A stretch of DNA of 64,000 bases, taken from positions 1 through 64,000 of the forward strand of contig JBFJYH010000001.1 in assembly GCA_041622675.1 (NCBI GenBank), written 5' to 3'. A model generated the notes under the pieces. That model saw nothing but the letters and a program-made list of their open reading frames with translations, made no database searches and had not been told where the DNA came from. Shown here piece after piece: positions 24,518 through 33,196 of the stretch (position 1 is the stretch's first letter; the number at the start of each line of letters is the position of its first letter). This DNA is from Reddybacter sp041622675. GTDB taxonomy: Bacteria > Pseudomonadota > Gammaproteobacteria > Pseudomonadales > Porticoccaceae. The position numbers and the translations under genes were made by a program.

Positions 24518-26293
24518 TTAGTGTTCGTGGGCCACCCCGGCACCTGCTGGGATGCGAATATCATCAATCATATCTTGTACCCTAGCTGGCGGTGCAGGGG
24601 TGAGGTGACTAACAATAACAGCCGCGATGACATTTAATACGGCGCCAATGGTGCCAATACCGGTCGGCGATATCCCCAAAAACCAGTGCTCGGGGTTATT
24701 GATTTCGGGCGCGATAAAATTAAAATAAATAATATAGGCCAGTGTGCTACTTAAACCTATCAACATACCCGCCACTGCTCCCGAGCGATTAATGCGCTTA
24801 GAAAATATGCCCATCACAATGGGGGGGAAGAGTGAAGCGGCTGCCATGCCAAAGGCGAAGGCGACCACCTGGGCGACAAAGGCCGGAGGGTTAATGCCAA
24901 ACCAACCGGCAATAAGAATGGCGACAACAGCGGCGAGCCTGGCGAAGAGCAATTCTTTTTTGTCGCTAATATTGGGCATAAATGTACGCTTCATTAAGTC
25001 GTGAGCCACAGAGCTAGAAATAACCAGTAATAAACCTGCAGCTGTGGATAAGGCAGCGGCAACCGCGCCGGCGGCCACTAGGGCGATTACCCAGTTGGGC
25101 AGCTTGGCAATTTCTGGGTTCGCCATTACCATAATGTCGCGATCGACATATATTTCATTGGTAGTGTTGGTTAGCTCGTTGCTAATGACTCGCTCGCCGT
25201 AGGTGCCTCTGTCCTGGGTAAATATAGGTTTAGTAGGGTTAAAGGCATGACCAGGACGGTACTGCATAATGCCATCGCCATTTTTGTCTTTCCAGGCGAT
25301 AAGGCCGGTGTTCTCCCATTTTTCGATCCAGGCTGGGGCTTCGCTGTAGGCGACCTCGTTAACACTTTCGGTAAGGTTTAAGCGTGAAAATGCGGCCACG
25401 GCGGGTATGGTGGTGTACATGATGCAAATAAAGGCCAGAGCATAGCCCGCCGATTTCCGGGCATCTGATACCTTGGGCACCGTAAAAAATCGTACGATAA
25501 CGTGGGGTAGCCCGGCAGTGCCAATCATTAATGCAGCGGCAATGGCCAGTGTGTCAATGGTGCTGCGCGTGCCCACTGTGTAGGTGTTAAAACCTAATTC
25601 GGTGGTTACCTGGTCGAGTTTTTGCAGCACGCTCAAGCCTGAGCCGTCATTGAGTTTGTCTCCCAGACCAAGCTGGGGAACGGGGTTGTCGGTCCACATA
25701 ATAGACATAAAAATAGCCGGTACCATAAAGGCAAAAATCAATACGCAGTACTGAGCGACCTGAGTATAGGTAATACCTTTCATGCCACCCAGCACGGCAT
25801 AACAAAAAACAATGGCCATGCCAATCACCACACCGGTATTAATATCGACTTCCAAAAAGCGTGAAAAGACGATGCCGACGCCGCGCATTTGTCCGGCAAT
25901 ATAGGTAAAAGAGATGAAAATCAAACAGATGACAGCGACCACGCGAGCGAGCTTCGAGTAGTAGCGATCACCAATAAATTCGGGCACCGTAAAACGGCCA
26001 AATTTACGTAAATAAGGCGCTAATAACAGAGCGAGAAGTACATAGCCTCCGGTCCAGCCCATCAGGTAAACGGCGCCGTCACGCCCGGTAAAGGCGAGTA
26101 TGCCGGCAACCGATAAAAACGATGCGGCGCTCATCCAGTCGGCGGCGGTCGCCATGCCATTCACAACGGGGTGAACACCGCCACCAGCGACGTAGAACTC
26201 TTTGGTGGAGCCAACCCGCGACCAAATAGCAATGCCGATATACAGTGCGAAGGAGAGACCGACGAAAATAAAACTCAGTGTTTGTGCGCTCAT
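24518..26293 (-). CDS. Sodium:solute symporter, acetate-permease-like large subunit
   Basis: A 591-residue member of the SSS family, related to ActP. It has 13-14 helices with FYVAGGGVHPVVNGMATAADWMSAASFL near the N-terminus, a sodium-site region typical of the family. A long periplasmic insert (about residues 300-385) is rich in charged residues. It overlaps by four bases (ATGA) the upstream DUF4212 gene. This pairing defines the two-subunit VC2705-type symporters, probably importing short-chain monocarboxylates. The substrate is inference. Confidence 0.9.
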   Translation of the reverse strand: MSAQTLSFIFVGLSFALYIGIAIWSRVGSTKEFYVAGGGVHPVVNGMATAADWMSAASFLSVAGILAFTGRDGAVYLMGWTGGYVLLALLLAPYLRKFGRFTVPEFIGDRYYSKLARVVAVICLIFISFTYIAGQMRGVGIVFSRFLEVDINTGVVIGMAIVFCYAVLGGMKGITYTQVAQYCVLIFAFMVPAIFMSIMWTDNPVPQLGLGDKLNDGSGLSVLQKLDQVTTELGFNTYTVGTRSTIDTLAIAAALMIGTAGLPHVIVRFFTVPKVSDARKSAGYALAFICIMYTTIPAVAAFSRLNLTESVNEVAYSEAPAWIEKWENTGLIAWKDKNGDGIMQYRPGHAFNPTKPIFTQDRGTYGERVISNELTNTTNEIYVDRDIMVMANPEIAKLPNWVIALVAAGAVAAALSTAAGLLLVISSSVAHDLMKRTFMPNISDKKELLFARLAAVVAILIAGWFGINPPAFVAQVVAFAFGMAAASLFPPIVMGIFSKRINRSGAVAGMLIGLSSTLAYIIYFNFIAPEINNPEHWFLGISPTGIGTIGAVLNVIAAVIVSHLTPAPPARVQDMIDDIRIPAGAGVAHEH

Positions 26294-26709
26294 GATTGGT
26301 CCCTCGAGTCACTCTGGTGTACTGGTTGATTTTCGACACTGTTTTCGTCGTCATCGACACCGTGGGCGCGTTCGATTTTTTTCATCCAAATATGGTAGAT
26401 AAAAATAATGGCGACGAAGCAGAGCATGGTGCCCTGTTGGGTGAACCAAAAGCCGAGGGGAAAGCCTCCAATAGTGAACTGATCGAGCCAGTCGCTAAAG
26501 AGTACGCCACAGCCAAATGAGACAAAAGCCCAACTGCTGAGTAATACCACAAGCACTTTAACGTTGGCCCGCCAGTAGGCCTGAACATCAATTTCACTTA
26601 GAATTTCTTCGTCGTGATGGGAGTGGGATGGCAAGTTTTCAGCCTCCGTGTGGTGATAGGCTCCACCCTCATTTTCGGGTTGATTTTTACTATCGGCATG
26701 TTGGTTCAT
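26290..26709 (-). CDS. DUF4212 symporter small subunit
   Basis: A 139-residue protein with a hydrophilic His-rich N-terminus (about 50 residues) and two transmembrane helices (about 50-72 and 86-108). The segment AYWRANVKVLVVLLSSWAFVS followed by GFPLGFWFTQQG is the DUF4212 signature. It is the constant small partner of an ActP-like symporter. The stop codon overlaps the start of the large subunit (ATGA), so the two are translationally coupled. AGAGGAA precedes the ATG. Confidence 0.9.
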   Translation of the reverse strand: MNQHADSKNQPENEGGAYHHTEAENLPSHSHHDEEILSEIDVQAYWRANVKVLVVLLSSWAFVSFGCGVLFSDWLDQFTIGGFPLGFWFTQQGTMLCFVAIIFIYHIWMKKIERAHGVDDDENSVENQPVHQSDSRDQS

Positions 26710-26987
26710 GGTTTCCTCTTATGAACAGTCTTTTTCTGATGCGCAAGGCTGGCAAGATGCGCAGATGATGTCAACCGAAAGCAGGGGCTTGTAGTAACTC
26801 ACAGGTTTGGGTCAGGGTAGATATAAGCCGTTGTCGATGATTTCGAATTAGTTATCGCAAGTGCTAAAACAAGGTTTTTTGATGACAAAAAACGAGGGTG
26901 ATATCGTTACCGCTCTGATGCTTGTAATAGTAGGGCTAGCACGACATACTTTATTAAAAAGATTAATAATAAATAAAGGGGAATAGT

Positions 26988-27335
26988 ATGCCTAAATACA
27001 GTGTTGGACACGTTAACGATATTCCACCGGGTGAACGCAAAGTGACAAAGGTGGAGGGCAATAAAGTGATTGTCTTTCATCTCGATAGTGGGTTTTATGC
27101 GACTGAGGGGAGTTGTCCTCATATGCGTATGTCTCTGGGAAAGGGCCAGTTGCTCGATGGTGATGTATTACAGTGCCCTATTCATCGCGCCAAGTTCTGT
27201 GTCAAAAGTGGGGATGTTAAGGAGTGGGCCTGTTTCCCACCTGGGGTTCAATTATTGAACGTAGTGAGAGGGGAAAAACAATTAAAGACCTATCCTGTGC
27301 ATATTGACAACGATGAGGTGTTTGTCGAACTTTAA
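26988..27335 (+). CDS. Rieske [2Fe-2S] ferredoxin-like protein
   Basis: A 115-residue soluble Rieske protein. The cluster ligands are CPH (about residue 45-47) and CPIH (about residues 63-66), with the usual spacing; the second motif continues as HRAKFCVKSGDV. This is the form found in oxygenase ferredoxins and NirD-like proteins. GGGGAA lies five bases before the ATG. No oxygenase or reductase adjoins it, so its partner is unknown. The nearby sterol-desaturase-family protein is a di-iron enzyme that would need electrons, but no direct link can be shown. Confidence 0.88.
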   Translation: MPKYSVGHVNDIPPGERKVTKVEGNKVIVFHLDSGFYATEGSCPHMRMSLGKGQLLDGDVLQCPIHRAKFCVKSGDVKEWACFPPGVQLLNVVRGEKQLKTYPVHIDNDEVFVEL

Positions 27336-27392
27336 ATTGAGCGATGTGGACTCATTTTGGTCAGCTCCAAGGTTCCTGATTATCCCTTAGTC

Positions 27393-29879
27393 TTATGTTT
27401 GATGATGGCGCAATAAGCTCAAAGCAGGTTGTTGTAGCGCTCTACGACTGGCTAATAAGCCGCAAAGGGTGACGAATAAAGCGAGCGCAAACGGCAGGGA
27501 CTGCCAGCTTGAAATACTCATGCCTTGCTGAAATAACCTGTCATTTAAGGGGTAGAGAGCGAGCAGTGATATAGCTGTTGCCCCGAGGGCTGCACTGGCG
27601 CTGAGGCAGAGAAACTCTATCCAGAGAATGCCTTTGACCAATGTTTCTTTGCCGCCGAGTGCTCGCAGCAGGGCATTATCGCGGCTCCGTTGGTGTTGGC
27701 CGCTGAGTAGGCCAGCGGCCAACACCAGCAGTGCTGAAAACATCAGTAAGGCGCCGAGCAATGCGCTGGCTTGACTGGCCTGAGCAATAATTGCCTGAGC
27801 TTTGTCGAGCAGGGTTTTAACATCGAGTAAAGTAATGTGGGGCAGGTCGTGTAGTAGCTTGGCAAGACGGGCACCATCGCCCTCGGGCAACCAGAAGCTG
27901 GTGATCCAGGTGACATCCTGTGTGGCGAATTCACCACGCTTAAAAATAAAATAAAAGTTGGGTTCAAAACTGTTCCAGTCCACTTCGCGCAGGCTGCTAA
28001 TGGTCGCTTTGAGGACGCCTCGGCTGGTGACAAATTCGAGATTATCACCCACGTTTAAACCGAGGTTGTCGGCAATTTCTTGCTCGACGGAAACACTCTG
28101 AATAGCTGATTTTTGGCTTAAATTAAACCCTTTATCGCCATGCCATTGGCCATTGATAATACGATTACTGTCGGGCAATGCGTTGGCCTCGGTTAGCACC
28201 AGGTCCCTATGTAAATGCCGGTGCCCGGATGTCTTTTCCTTGGTAATGGCTTCTTTTACAGGCACGTCATTAATACGGCTAAGACGACCGCGAACCACGG
28301 GATAGAGGGGTTGGGCTAGGGCGTTATGCTGGCCAAGCCATTGCTCGAAAGCTGGCATATCACGTTCAAACAGGTTGAGAACAAAGTGGTTGGGGGCCTT
28401 TTCAGGCAGGCGAGTACGCCAATCGTTGAGTAATTGGGAGCCCGTTTGCCCTGCCAGCGTTAGCACGGTCATGGCCAATGTGAGTGACACCAGTAGCGGT
28501 AACGTTAGCGCCGGGCGACGGCTAAGGCGACGAATCGCCAGGCGGGCAGCAAGGGGTAAGCGTGTGCTGAGCAGGTCGAGCCCTTTGATTAAAGGCCATA
28601 ACAGTGCGGGTAACAGTACGCCAAGGGCGGCAATTAAGCCGAGCACTTTGCCGAGTTCAGCCAAAGAATCGGTGAGTAAACCTGCCAGTAATACGGGTGC
28701 GCTAAGAGCGGCGAGTAATTCAATATTCGTGCTTAGCAAATGACTTTGCTGGCGCTGGCGTAATACCTCAATGGCGGGAATGCGGACTAAAGTGCTGAGT
28801 CGGGGCAGAGCAAAGGCCAGCCACAGCAGTAGGGGGGCGAGCAGGGCGATGAGCCATTCGAGCGGGCTGGCCGCGCTTACATAGGCTTTGCCAATGTCGG
28901 CTCCCTGGTTGCCCATCGTGGTCACAATCAGTGCGCCACCCAATGTGCTGGCGATCACGACAGCTGGCAGAACAGCGAGAAATTCCCAGCCCAATAGACG
29001 TGTTGCGACTTGATAGCGAGTGGCGCCAAAGCTGCGTAATAAACCTGCCAGTTTTTCTCGACTGCGCACCCGCTGTGATGTCGCCAGATAAATGGCGGCA
29101 CCGCAGAGCAGGCTGATGAGTAGCACCACTAGGTTGGCCCAAAGACTGAGTTGGCGTAGGGGCCCCAGGCTACGCAGTGCGGCATCGTTAACAGTTTCAA
29201 GTGTTTGGTCGGGGCGCAAGTGCTTGTCGAGTTCAAGGCTGAGTTTTTTGATGGCCTCAAAATCGCCGCCGACCACACTTTGTTGGCGAATGCGAGTGCC
29301 TGGGCCCATAACACCTGTGGCCTCAAGATCGTCGCTATTGATAACAATACGCGGGTTCATGCTGTAAAAGCCGGCGTTTTGGTCGGGCAGTTGCCGAATA
29401 ACAGCGCTGATTTTTAGCGGCTTATTACCGACAGTAATCATTGCGCCAACGCGTATGTTTAAGCGGTCGAGTACCTGATCAGCCACCCAGATATGACCGA
29501 GAGCGGGGCCCTGCTTTCGAAGGTATTCGTCGCCAAAGCGGCTTTTGGCGAGCTGTATTTGTCCGTAGAGAGGGTAGGCCGAGTCAACGGCACGGGCGCT
29601 GACCAGTAGCAGAGCATCGTTGTGCACCAACACGCTGGAGAAGTCGATAATTTGCGCTATCGAAAAGCCCTCCATTTTGGTGAGCTGCCGAGGCTCTGGC
29701 GCGCGACTGCCTGCAAGAACGAGATCACCTCCCAGAGCTTCAGCAGTATTTATGTTGAAACGCTGTTCCAGCTCGGCCCGCAGAAATATAGCGGCACTTA
29801 AAGCAAAGGCGGCGATGGCCAGCGCTAGGCTTAATAATTGAAAACTGTGATCGCGCCAGGGGCGAAGGAGTTTATTCAT
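27393..29879 (-). CDS. ybbP: ABC transporter permease, YbbP/FtsX family
   Basis: An 828-residue inner-membrane protein with the double FtsX layout: a first helix, a periplasmic domain, three helices (about 250-350), two or more central helices (about 385-470), a second periplasmic domain and three C-terminal helices. The arrangement YbbP-YbbA-TesA matches that of Escherichia coli. The upstream ATPase gene overlaps by four bases (ATGA). Such transporters act in lipid or lipoprotein handling at the periplasmic side; the exact cargo of YbbAP is not established. Confidence 0.88.
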   Translation of the reverse strand: MNKLLRPWRDHSFQLLSLALAIAAFALSAAIFLRAELEQRFNINTAEALGGDLVLAGSRAPEPRQLTKMEGFSIAQIIDFSSVLVHNDALLLVSARAVDSAYPLYGQIQLAKSRFGDEYLRKQGPALGHIWVADQVLDRLNIRVGAMITVGNKPLKISAVIRQLPDQNAGFYSMNPRIVINSDDLEATGVMGPGTRIRQQSVVGGDFEAIKKLSLELDKHLRPDQTLETVNDAALRSLGPLRQLSLWANLVVLLISLLCGAAIYLATSQRVRSREKLAGLLRSFGATRYQVATRLLGWEFLAVLPAVVIASTLGGALIVTTMGNQGADIGKAYVSAASPLEWLIALLAPLLLWLAFALPRLSTLVRIPAIEVLRQRQQSHLLSTNIELLAALSAPVLLAGLLTDSLAELGKVLGLIAALGVLLPALLWPLIKGLDLLSTRLPLAARLAIRRLSRRPALTLPLLVSLTLAMTVLTLAGQTGSQLLNDWRTRLPEKAPNHFVLNLFERDMPAFEQWLGQHNALAQPLYPVVRGRLSRINDVPVKEAITKEKTSGHRHLHRDLVLTEANALPDSNRIINGQWHGDKGFNLSQKSAIQSVSVEQEIADNLGLNVGDNLEFVTSRGVLKATISSLREVDWNSFEPNFYFIFKRGEFATQDVTWITSFWLPEGDGARLAKLLHDLPHITLLDVKTLLDKAQAIIAQASQASALLGALLMFSALLVLAAGLLSGQHQRSRDNALLRALGGKETLVKGILWIEFLCLSASAALGATAISLLALYPLNDRLFQQGMSISSWQSLPFALALFVTLCGLLASRRALQQPALSLLRHHQT

Positions 29880-30664
29880 GATGGGTGGACTTGATGAGAG
29901 GAGGTTTCGACGGTTGATTTGTCATCAGGTTTTTCTTCAACCAAGGCTTGATGAGTCATTCTTCCCTCTTGTAGCTCAAGGTGGTGCTGACAGCGATTGG
30001 CGAGTTGAGGATCGTGGGTGACCAGAACCAATGCGGCGCCACTGTGTTGATTCAATTCAAATAAAAGGTCAATCACCCGTTTGCCATTGGCGTGGTCGAG
30101 ACTACCGGTGGGTTCGTCGGCAAAGAGTAGGCGCGGCTGCACCGCGAAGGCACGGGCCAGAGCGACGCGCTGTTGTTCGCCACCGGACAACGTTGCGGGG
30201 AAATGGTCGATGCGATGTGATAGCCCCACTTGCTCAAGCCATTTTTTGGCGGTGGCAGCAGGCTTTTCCTGCCCCGCTAATTCTAGCGGTAACATGACGT
30301 TTTCTAGTACGTTCATATCGGTCACAAGGTGAAATTCCTGAAACACAAAAGCGCAGGTTGTGGCCCGGTGTTTGGCTCGTTGATCTTCGTTAAGTGTGCT
30401 AAAAGCACGACCATTGAGGTATATTTCGCCTGCTGAGGGCGTGTCGAGTCCGGCGAGCAGCCCCAGTAACGTTGTTTTGCCACTGCCAGAGGGCCCCGTA
30501 ATGGCGAGGCTTTCCCCGGCAGATAGGGTAAAATCGATGCCTTCTAGAAGAGTGAGTTCACCCTCCGGTCCCTGTACGCGCTTGGCAAGCTTGCTGACCT
30601 TGAGCAGGGCAACTGCCTGCCCAAGGTCAGGCGAGAGGGCGGCAGACGTAGAGGGTTTATTCAT
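29876..30664 (-). CDS. ybbA: ABC transporter ATP-binding protein YbbA
   Basis: A 262-residue ATPase of the LolD/MacB type. Walker A GPSGSGKTT, Q-loop VFQEFHL, signature LSGGEQQR, Walker B LLFADEPTG and the H-loop VLVTHD are all intact. It carries about 25 extra residues at each end compared with LolD. It couples to the permease by a four-base overlap. Its start codon overlaps that of the divergent tesA gene by two bases, so promoters for each must lie inside the other gene or close to it. Confidence 0.92.
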   Translation of the reverse strand: MNKPSTSAALSPDLGQAVALLKVSKLAKRVQGPEGELTLLEGIDFTLSAGESLAITGPSGSGKTTLLGLLAGLDTPSAGEIYLNGRAFSTLNEDQRAKHRATTCAFVFQEFHLVTDMNVLENVMLPLELAGQEKPAATAKKWLEQVGLSHRIDHFPATLSGGEQQRVALARAFAVQPRLLFADEPTGSLDHANGKRVIDLLFELNQHSGAALVLVTHDPQLANRCQHHLELQEGRMTHQALVEEKPDDKSTVETSSHQVHPS

Positions 30665-31331
30665 GGCTTGTCGGTTCCTGGTAAAAATTGTCTTGTTATG
30701 GGGGTTTTTGTACGGTTCAACTTCACTAGTCGCCAGCGAGTATCAGCCTTTAGGTGGCTCTAAAGCGGTGCTCGTCTTGGGGGATAGTATCAGTGCAGCC
30801 TATGGAATAGACAAGCACGATGGTTGGGTCGCGTTGCTAGAAAAACGCATCGCCCCTCAGTGTCCCATGCTCGACATTATCAATGCATCGGTCAGCGGCG
30901 AGACTACCGCAGGTGGTTTAGCACGCTTGCCGGGTTTACTGGCTGCTCATAAGCCCAGCTTGTTAGTTATTGAATTAGGCGGGAATGACGGTCTGCGTGG
31001 TTTGTCGCCTCGACAAATGCTCAAAAACCTACAGCAAATGATTGCGCTTGGCGAAGGGGCTGGGGCACAAGTTGCCGTGCTGGGAATGCTGATACCCCCC
31101 AATCTCGGCGCGGCTTATGTTCGACTCTTCGAACAGGCCATGGCAGAGGTGGCTGAAGATGAGTCAGTGCTGTTTCAAACCTTTTTTCTGCAAGGTGTGG
31201 CGGGTCAGGCTGATTTAATACAGGTTGATGGTCTACACCCTACGGCGGCCGCTCAGCCGCGCTTGCTGAACAATGCCTGGCAGCTGCTGGAAAATTCCTT
31301 AAGGAACCTTTGTCAGAGTAATACGCGTTAA
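30663..31331 (+). CDS. tesA: Periplasmic acyl-CoA thioesterase/arylesterase TesA
   Basis: A 222-residue SGNH hydrolase. The start at ATG 30663 gives a clear signal peptide (hydrophobic core about residues 6-22, cleavage near SLVAS); the frame is open further upstream, but opposite ybbA. Block I is VLGDSISAAYG with the nucleophile Ser, block III is GGNDGLRG, and block V is DGLHPTAAAQP with the Asp-His pair. TesA cleaves fatty acyl thioesters, lysophospholipids and aryl esters in the periplasm. The divergent neighbour is ybbAP, an arrangement kept from Escherichia coli. Confidence 0.92.
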   Translation: MACRFLVKIVLLWGFLYGSTSLVASEYQPLGGSKAVLVLGDSISAAYGIDKHDGWVALLEKRIAPQCPMLDIINASVSGETTAGGLARLPGLLAAHKPSLLVIELGGNDGLRGLSPRQMLKNLQQMIALGEGAGAQVAVLGMLIPPNLGAAYVRLFEQAMAEVAEDESVLFQTFFLQGVAGQADLIQVDGLHPTAAAQPRLLNNAWQLLENSLRNLCQSNTR

Positions 31332-31389
31332 AACGGTTGTTGAAGAATCTATCAAACGCGTACTCTGAGTATTTTAGGTGAGAGAGCTG

Positions 31390-31929
31390 CTACTGTATTA
31401 AAGACAAAAACTCGCTGCGGGTGGTTTGATTACTACGGAAGGCGCCGAGCATGGCCGAGGTCTTCATGCTTGAATTTTGTTTCTCGACACCGCGCATCAT
31501 CATGCACATATGCTTGGCTTCAATAATGACCCCAACGCCCAGAGCGCCGGTTATCTGTTCAATGGTATTGGCGATTTGAGTGGCAAGATTTTCCTGTATT
31601 TGCAGTCGCCGAGCGTACATATCAACAATGCGGGCAATTTTTGACAGGCCAACTACTTTGCCGTCGGGAATATAAGCGACGTGACAAACCCCGACAAAGG
31701 GCAGCAAATGGTGTTCACAAAGAGAATACAACTCAATGTCTTTAACGATAACCATTTCACTGGAATCACTGGGAAAGAGGGCGTCGTTGACCACTTCATC
31801 AAGATCGAGATGGTAGCCTTCAGTAAGAAACTGAAAGGCTTTTGCGGCGCGTTTGGGTGTATCTACCAAACCAGGGCGGTTTAGGTCTTCGCCGATGGCC
31901 TCTATAATTTTGGCGTATTGCTCTTCCAT
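31390..31929 (-). CDS. folE: GTP cyclohydrolase I
   Basis: A 179-residue enzyme that turns GTP into 7,8-dihydroneopterin triphosphate, the first step of folate synthesis. Zinc and active-site residues are in YSLCEHHLLPFVG, and KHMCMMMRGVEKQNS is the family signature. The start at 31929 (MEEQYAKIIEAIGED) matches known N-termini and has GGA a few bases upstream; an in-frame ATG at 31962 would add 11 residues. It faces tesA tail to tail and is divergent from prmB. Confidence 0.93.
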   Translation of the reverse strand: MEEQYAKIIEAIGEDLNRPGLVDTPKRAAKAFQFLTEGYHLDLDEVVNDALFPSDSSEMVIVKDIELYSLCEHHLLPFVGVCHVAYIPDGKVVGLSKIARIVDMYARRLQIQENLATQIANTIEQITGALGVGVIIEAKHMCMMMRGVEKQNSSMKTSAMLGAFRSNQTTRSEFLSLIQ

Positions 31930-32134
31930 AATTCTGTCCGATCTCAAAGGTAAGTTTTTCATTATGATTAGCTGGCCACCCTTTTTCCATGTCTTGAAGA
32001 TCTGTGAAAAAGAACTTGAATAAAAGTGCTATTAAGTAAGGGGTTAATCGCGCTGGCGAGACCAAATTTTTTCGATGAGTTGATTATAATGGTCGCATCC
32101 GAGAAATTACAGCGATGGTTGTTGCCATCTCTTT

Positions 32135-32172
32135 TTTAACGTAAACCCACAACTTTAACGTAAACCCACAAC
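32135..32172. repeat. Perfect 19-bp tandem duplication before prmB
   Basis: The unit TTTAACGTAAACCCACAAC occurs twice with no spacer, at 32135-32153 and 32154-32172, and the second copy runs directly into the GTG at 32173. It lies in the leader of prmB, where the ribosome site would be expected, and no Shine-Dalgarno sequence is visible inside it. Confidence 0.9.
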
Positions 32173-33120
32173 GTGAAAACATCATCAATTATGACAGCGA
32201 ATATGACTGTAAAAATCACCCCAGAAATTGTCGACCACTTACACACCGTTCGCGACTATATTCGCTTTGGCACTAGCCGTTTTAACGAGGCCCAACTGTA
32301 TTTCGGCCATGGTAGTGACAACGCCTGGGATGATGCGTTGGCTCTCGTCCTCCATGCCCTGCATTTGGGGCAGCAGGGGCGTGAACAAATACTCGATGCG
32401 CGACTGACACCGGGCGAAGGCAGGGCGATATTAGCGCTGTTTATACGCCGTATCGAGGGCCGCATACCGGTGCCTTATTTGACCGGGGAGGCCTGGTTTG
32501 CTGGGCTTAAATTCAAGGTTGACGAGAGAGTACTGATTCCGCGCTCGCCCATTGCCGAGTTAATAGAGGTGGGGTTTTCACCCTGGTTAGCGGGTGAACC
32601 GGCGACGATTCTCGACTTGTGTACGGGCGGTGGCTGTATTGGTATTGGCTGTGCCTATGCTTTTCCTGACGCCCAAGTGGTGTTGAGCGATATCTCTGCC
32701 GATGCCCTGGTGGTGGCTGGTGAAAATATCGAACAACACAGTTTGACTTCGCGCGTGAGAACTGTTAAGTCCGACCTATTTGCCGATATTGCGCAACGCT
32801 TTGATCTTATCGTCTCCAATCCACCCTATGTTGATGCCCCTGACTATGGAGCGATGCCTCCGGAGTACCATTGTGAACCCGCTCTGGCTCTTGAATCAGG
32901 CGCTGATGGCCTCGACTTTACCCGGCGCCTGTTGCGTGAGGCGGCTGATCACTTACTCGACAACGGTGTACTTGTGGTTGAGGTGGGCAATAGCGCGGTG
33001 CATCTGGAGAGGGCCTTCCCCGATGTGCCCTTTACTTGGTTAGAGTTTGAGCGAGGTGGTTACGGCGTTTTTGTCCTTACCCGTGCAGAGCTACTTGCCC
33101 ACGCAGCAGATTTTGCCTAA
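32173..33120 (+). CDS. prmB: Ribosomal protein L3 glutamine methyltransferase PrmB
   Basis: A class I methyltransferase of up to 315 residues. SAM binding is through LDLCTGGGCIGIG, and the glutamine-recognition motif is VSNPPYVD. The N-terminal helical domain (FGTSRFNEAQLYFGHGSDNAWDDA) and FTWLEFERGGYGVF at the end match PrmB rather than PrmC. It methylates the glutamine of ribosomal protein L3. The start is uncertain: GTG 32173, ATG 32191 and ATG 32203 are all in frame, and the last two give N-termini closer to known PrmB. The next gene is aroC, an arrangement common in this group. Confidence 0.92.
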   Translation: MKTSSIMTANMTVKITPEIVDHLHTVRDYIRFGTSRFNEAQLYFGHGSDNAWDDALALVLHALHLGQQGREQILDARLTPGEGRAILALFIRRIEGRIPVPYLTGEAWFAGLKFKVDERVLIPRSPIAELIEVGFSPWLAGEPATILDLCTGGGCIGIGCAYAFPDAQVVLSDISADALVVAGENIEQHSLTSRVRTVKSDLFADIAQRFDLIVSNPPYVDAPDYGAMPPEYHCEPALALESGADGLDFTRRLLREAADHLLDNGVLVVEVGNSAVHLERAFPDVPFTWLEFERGGYGVFVLTRAELLAHAADFA

Positions 33121-33196
33121 GCCTTAGCCCATTTTTGTAGGCGCTGGGTTTATAATAGCGGCGCAATTTTCACGCACTGAATAATGGGAGTCACCT

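Noticed and set aside
31322..31362. Inverted repeat TACGCGTT / AACGCGTA after tesA
   Set aside because: Arms are short, the 25-base spacer is long and no T-run follows, so it is not a good terminator.
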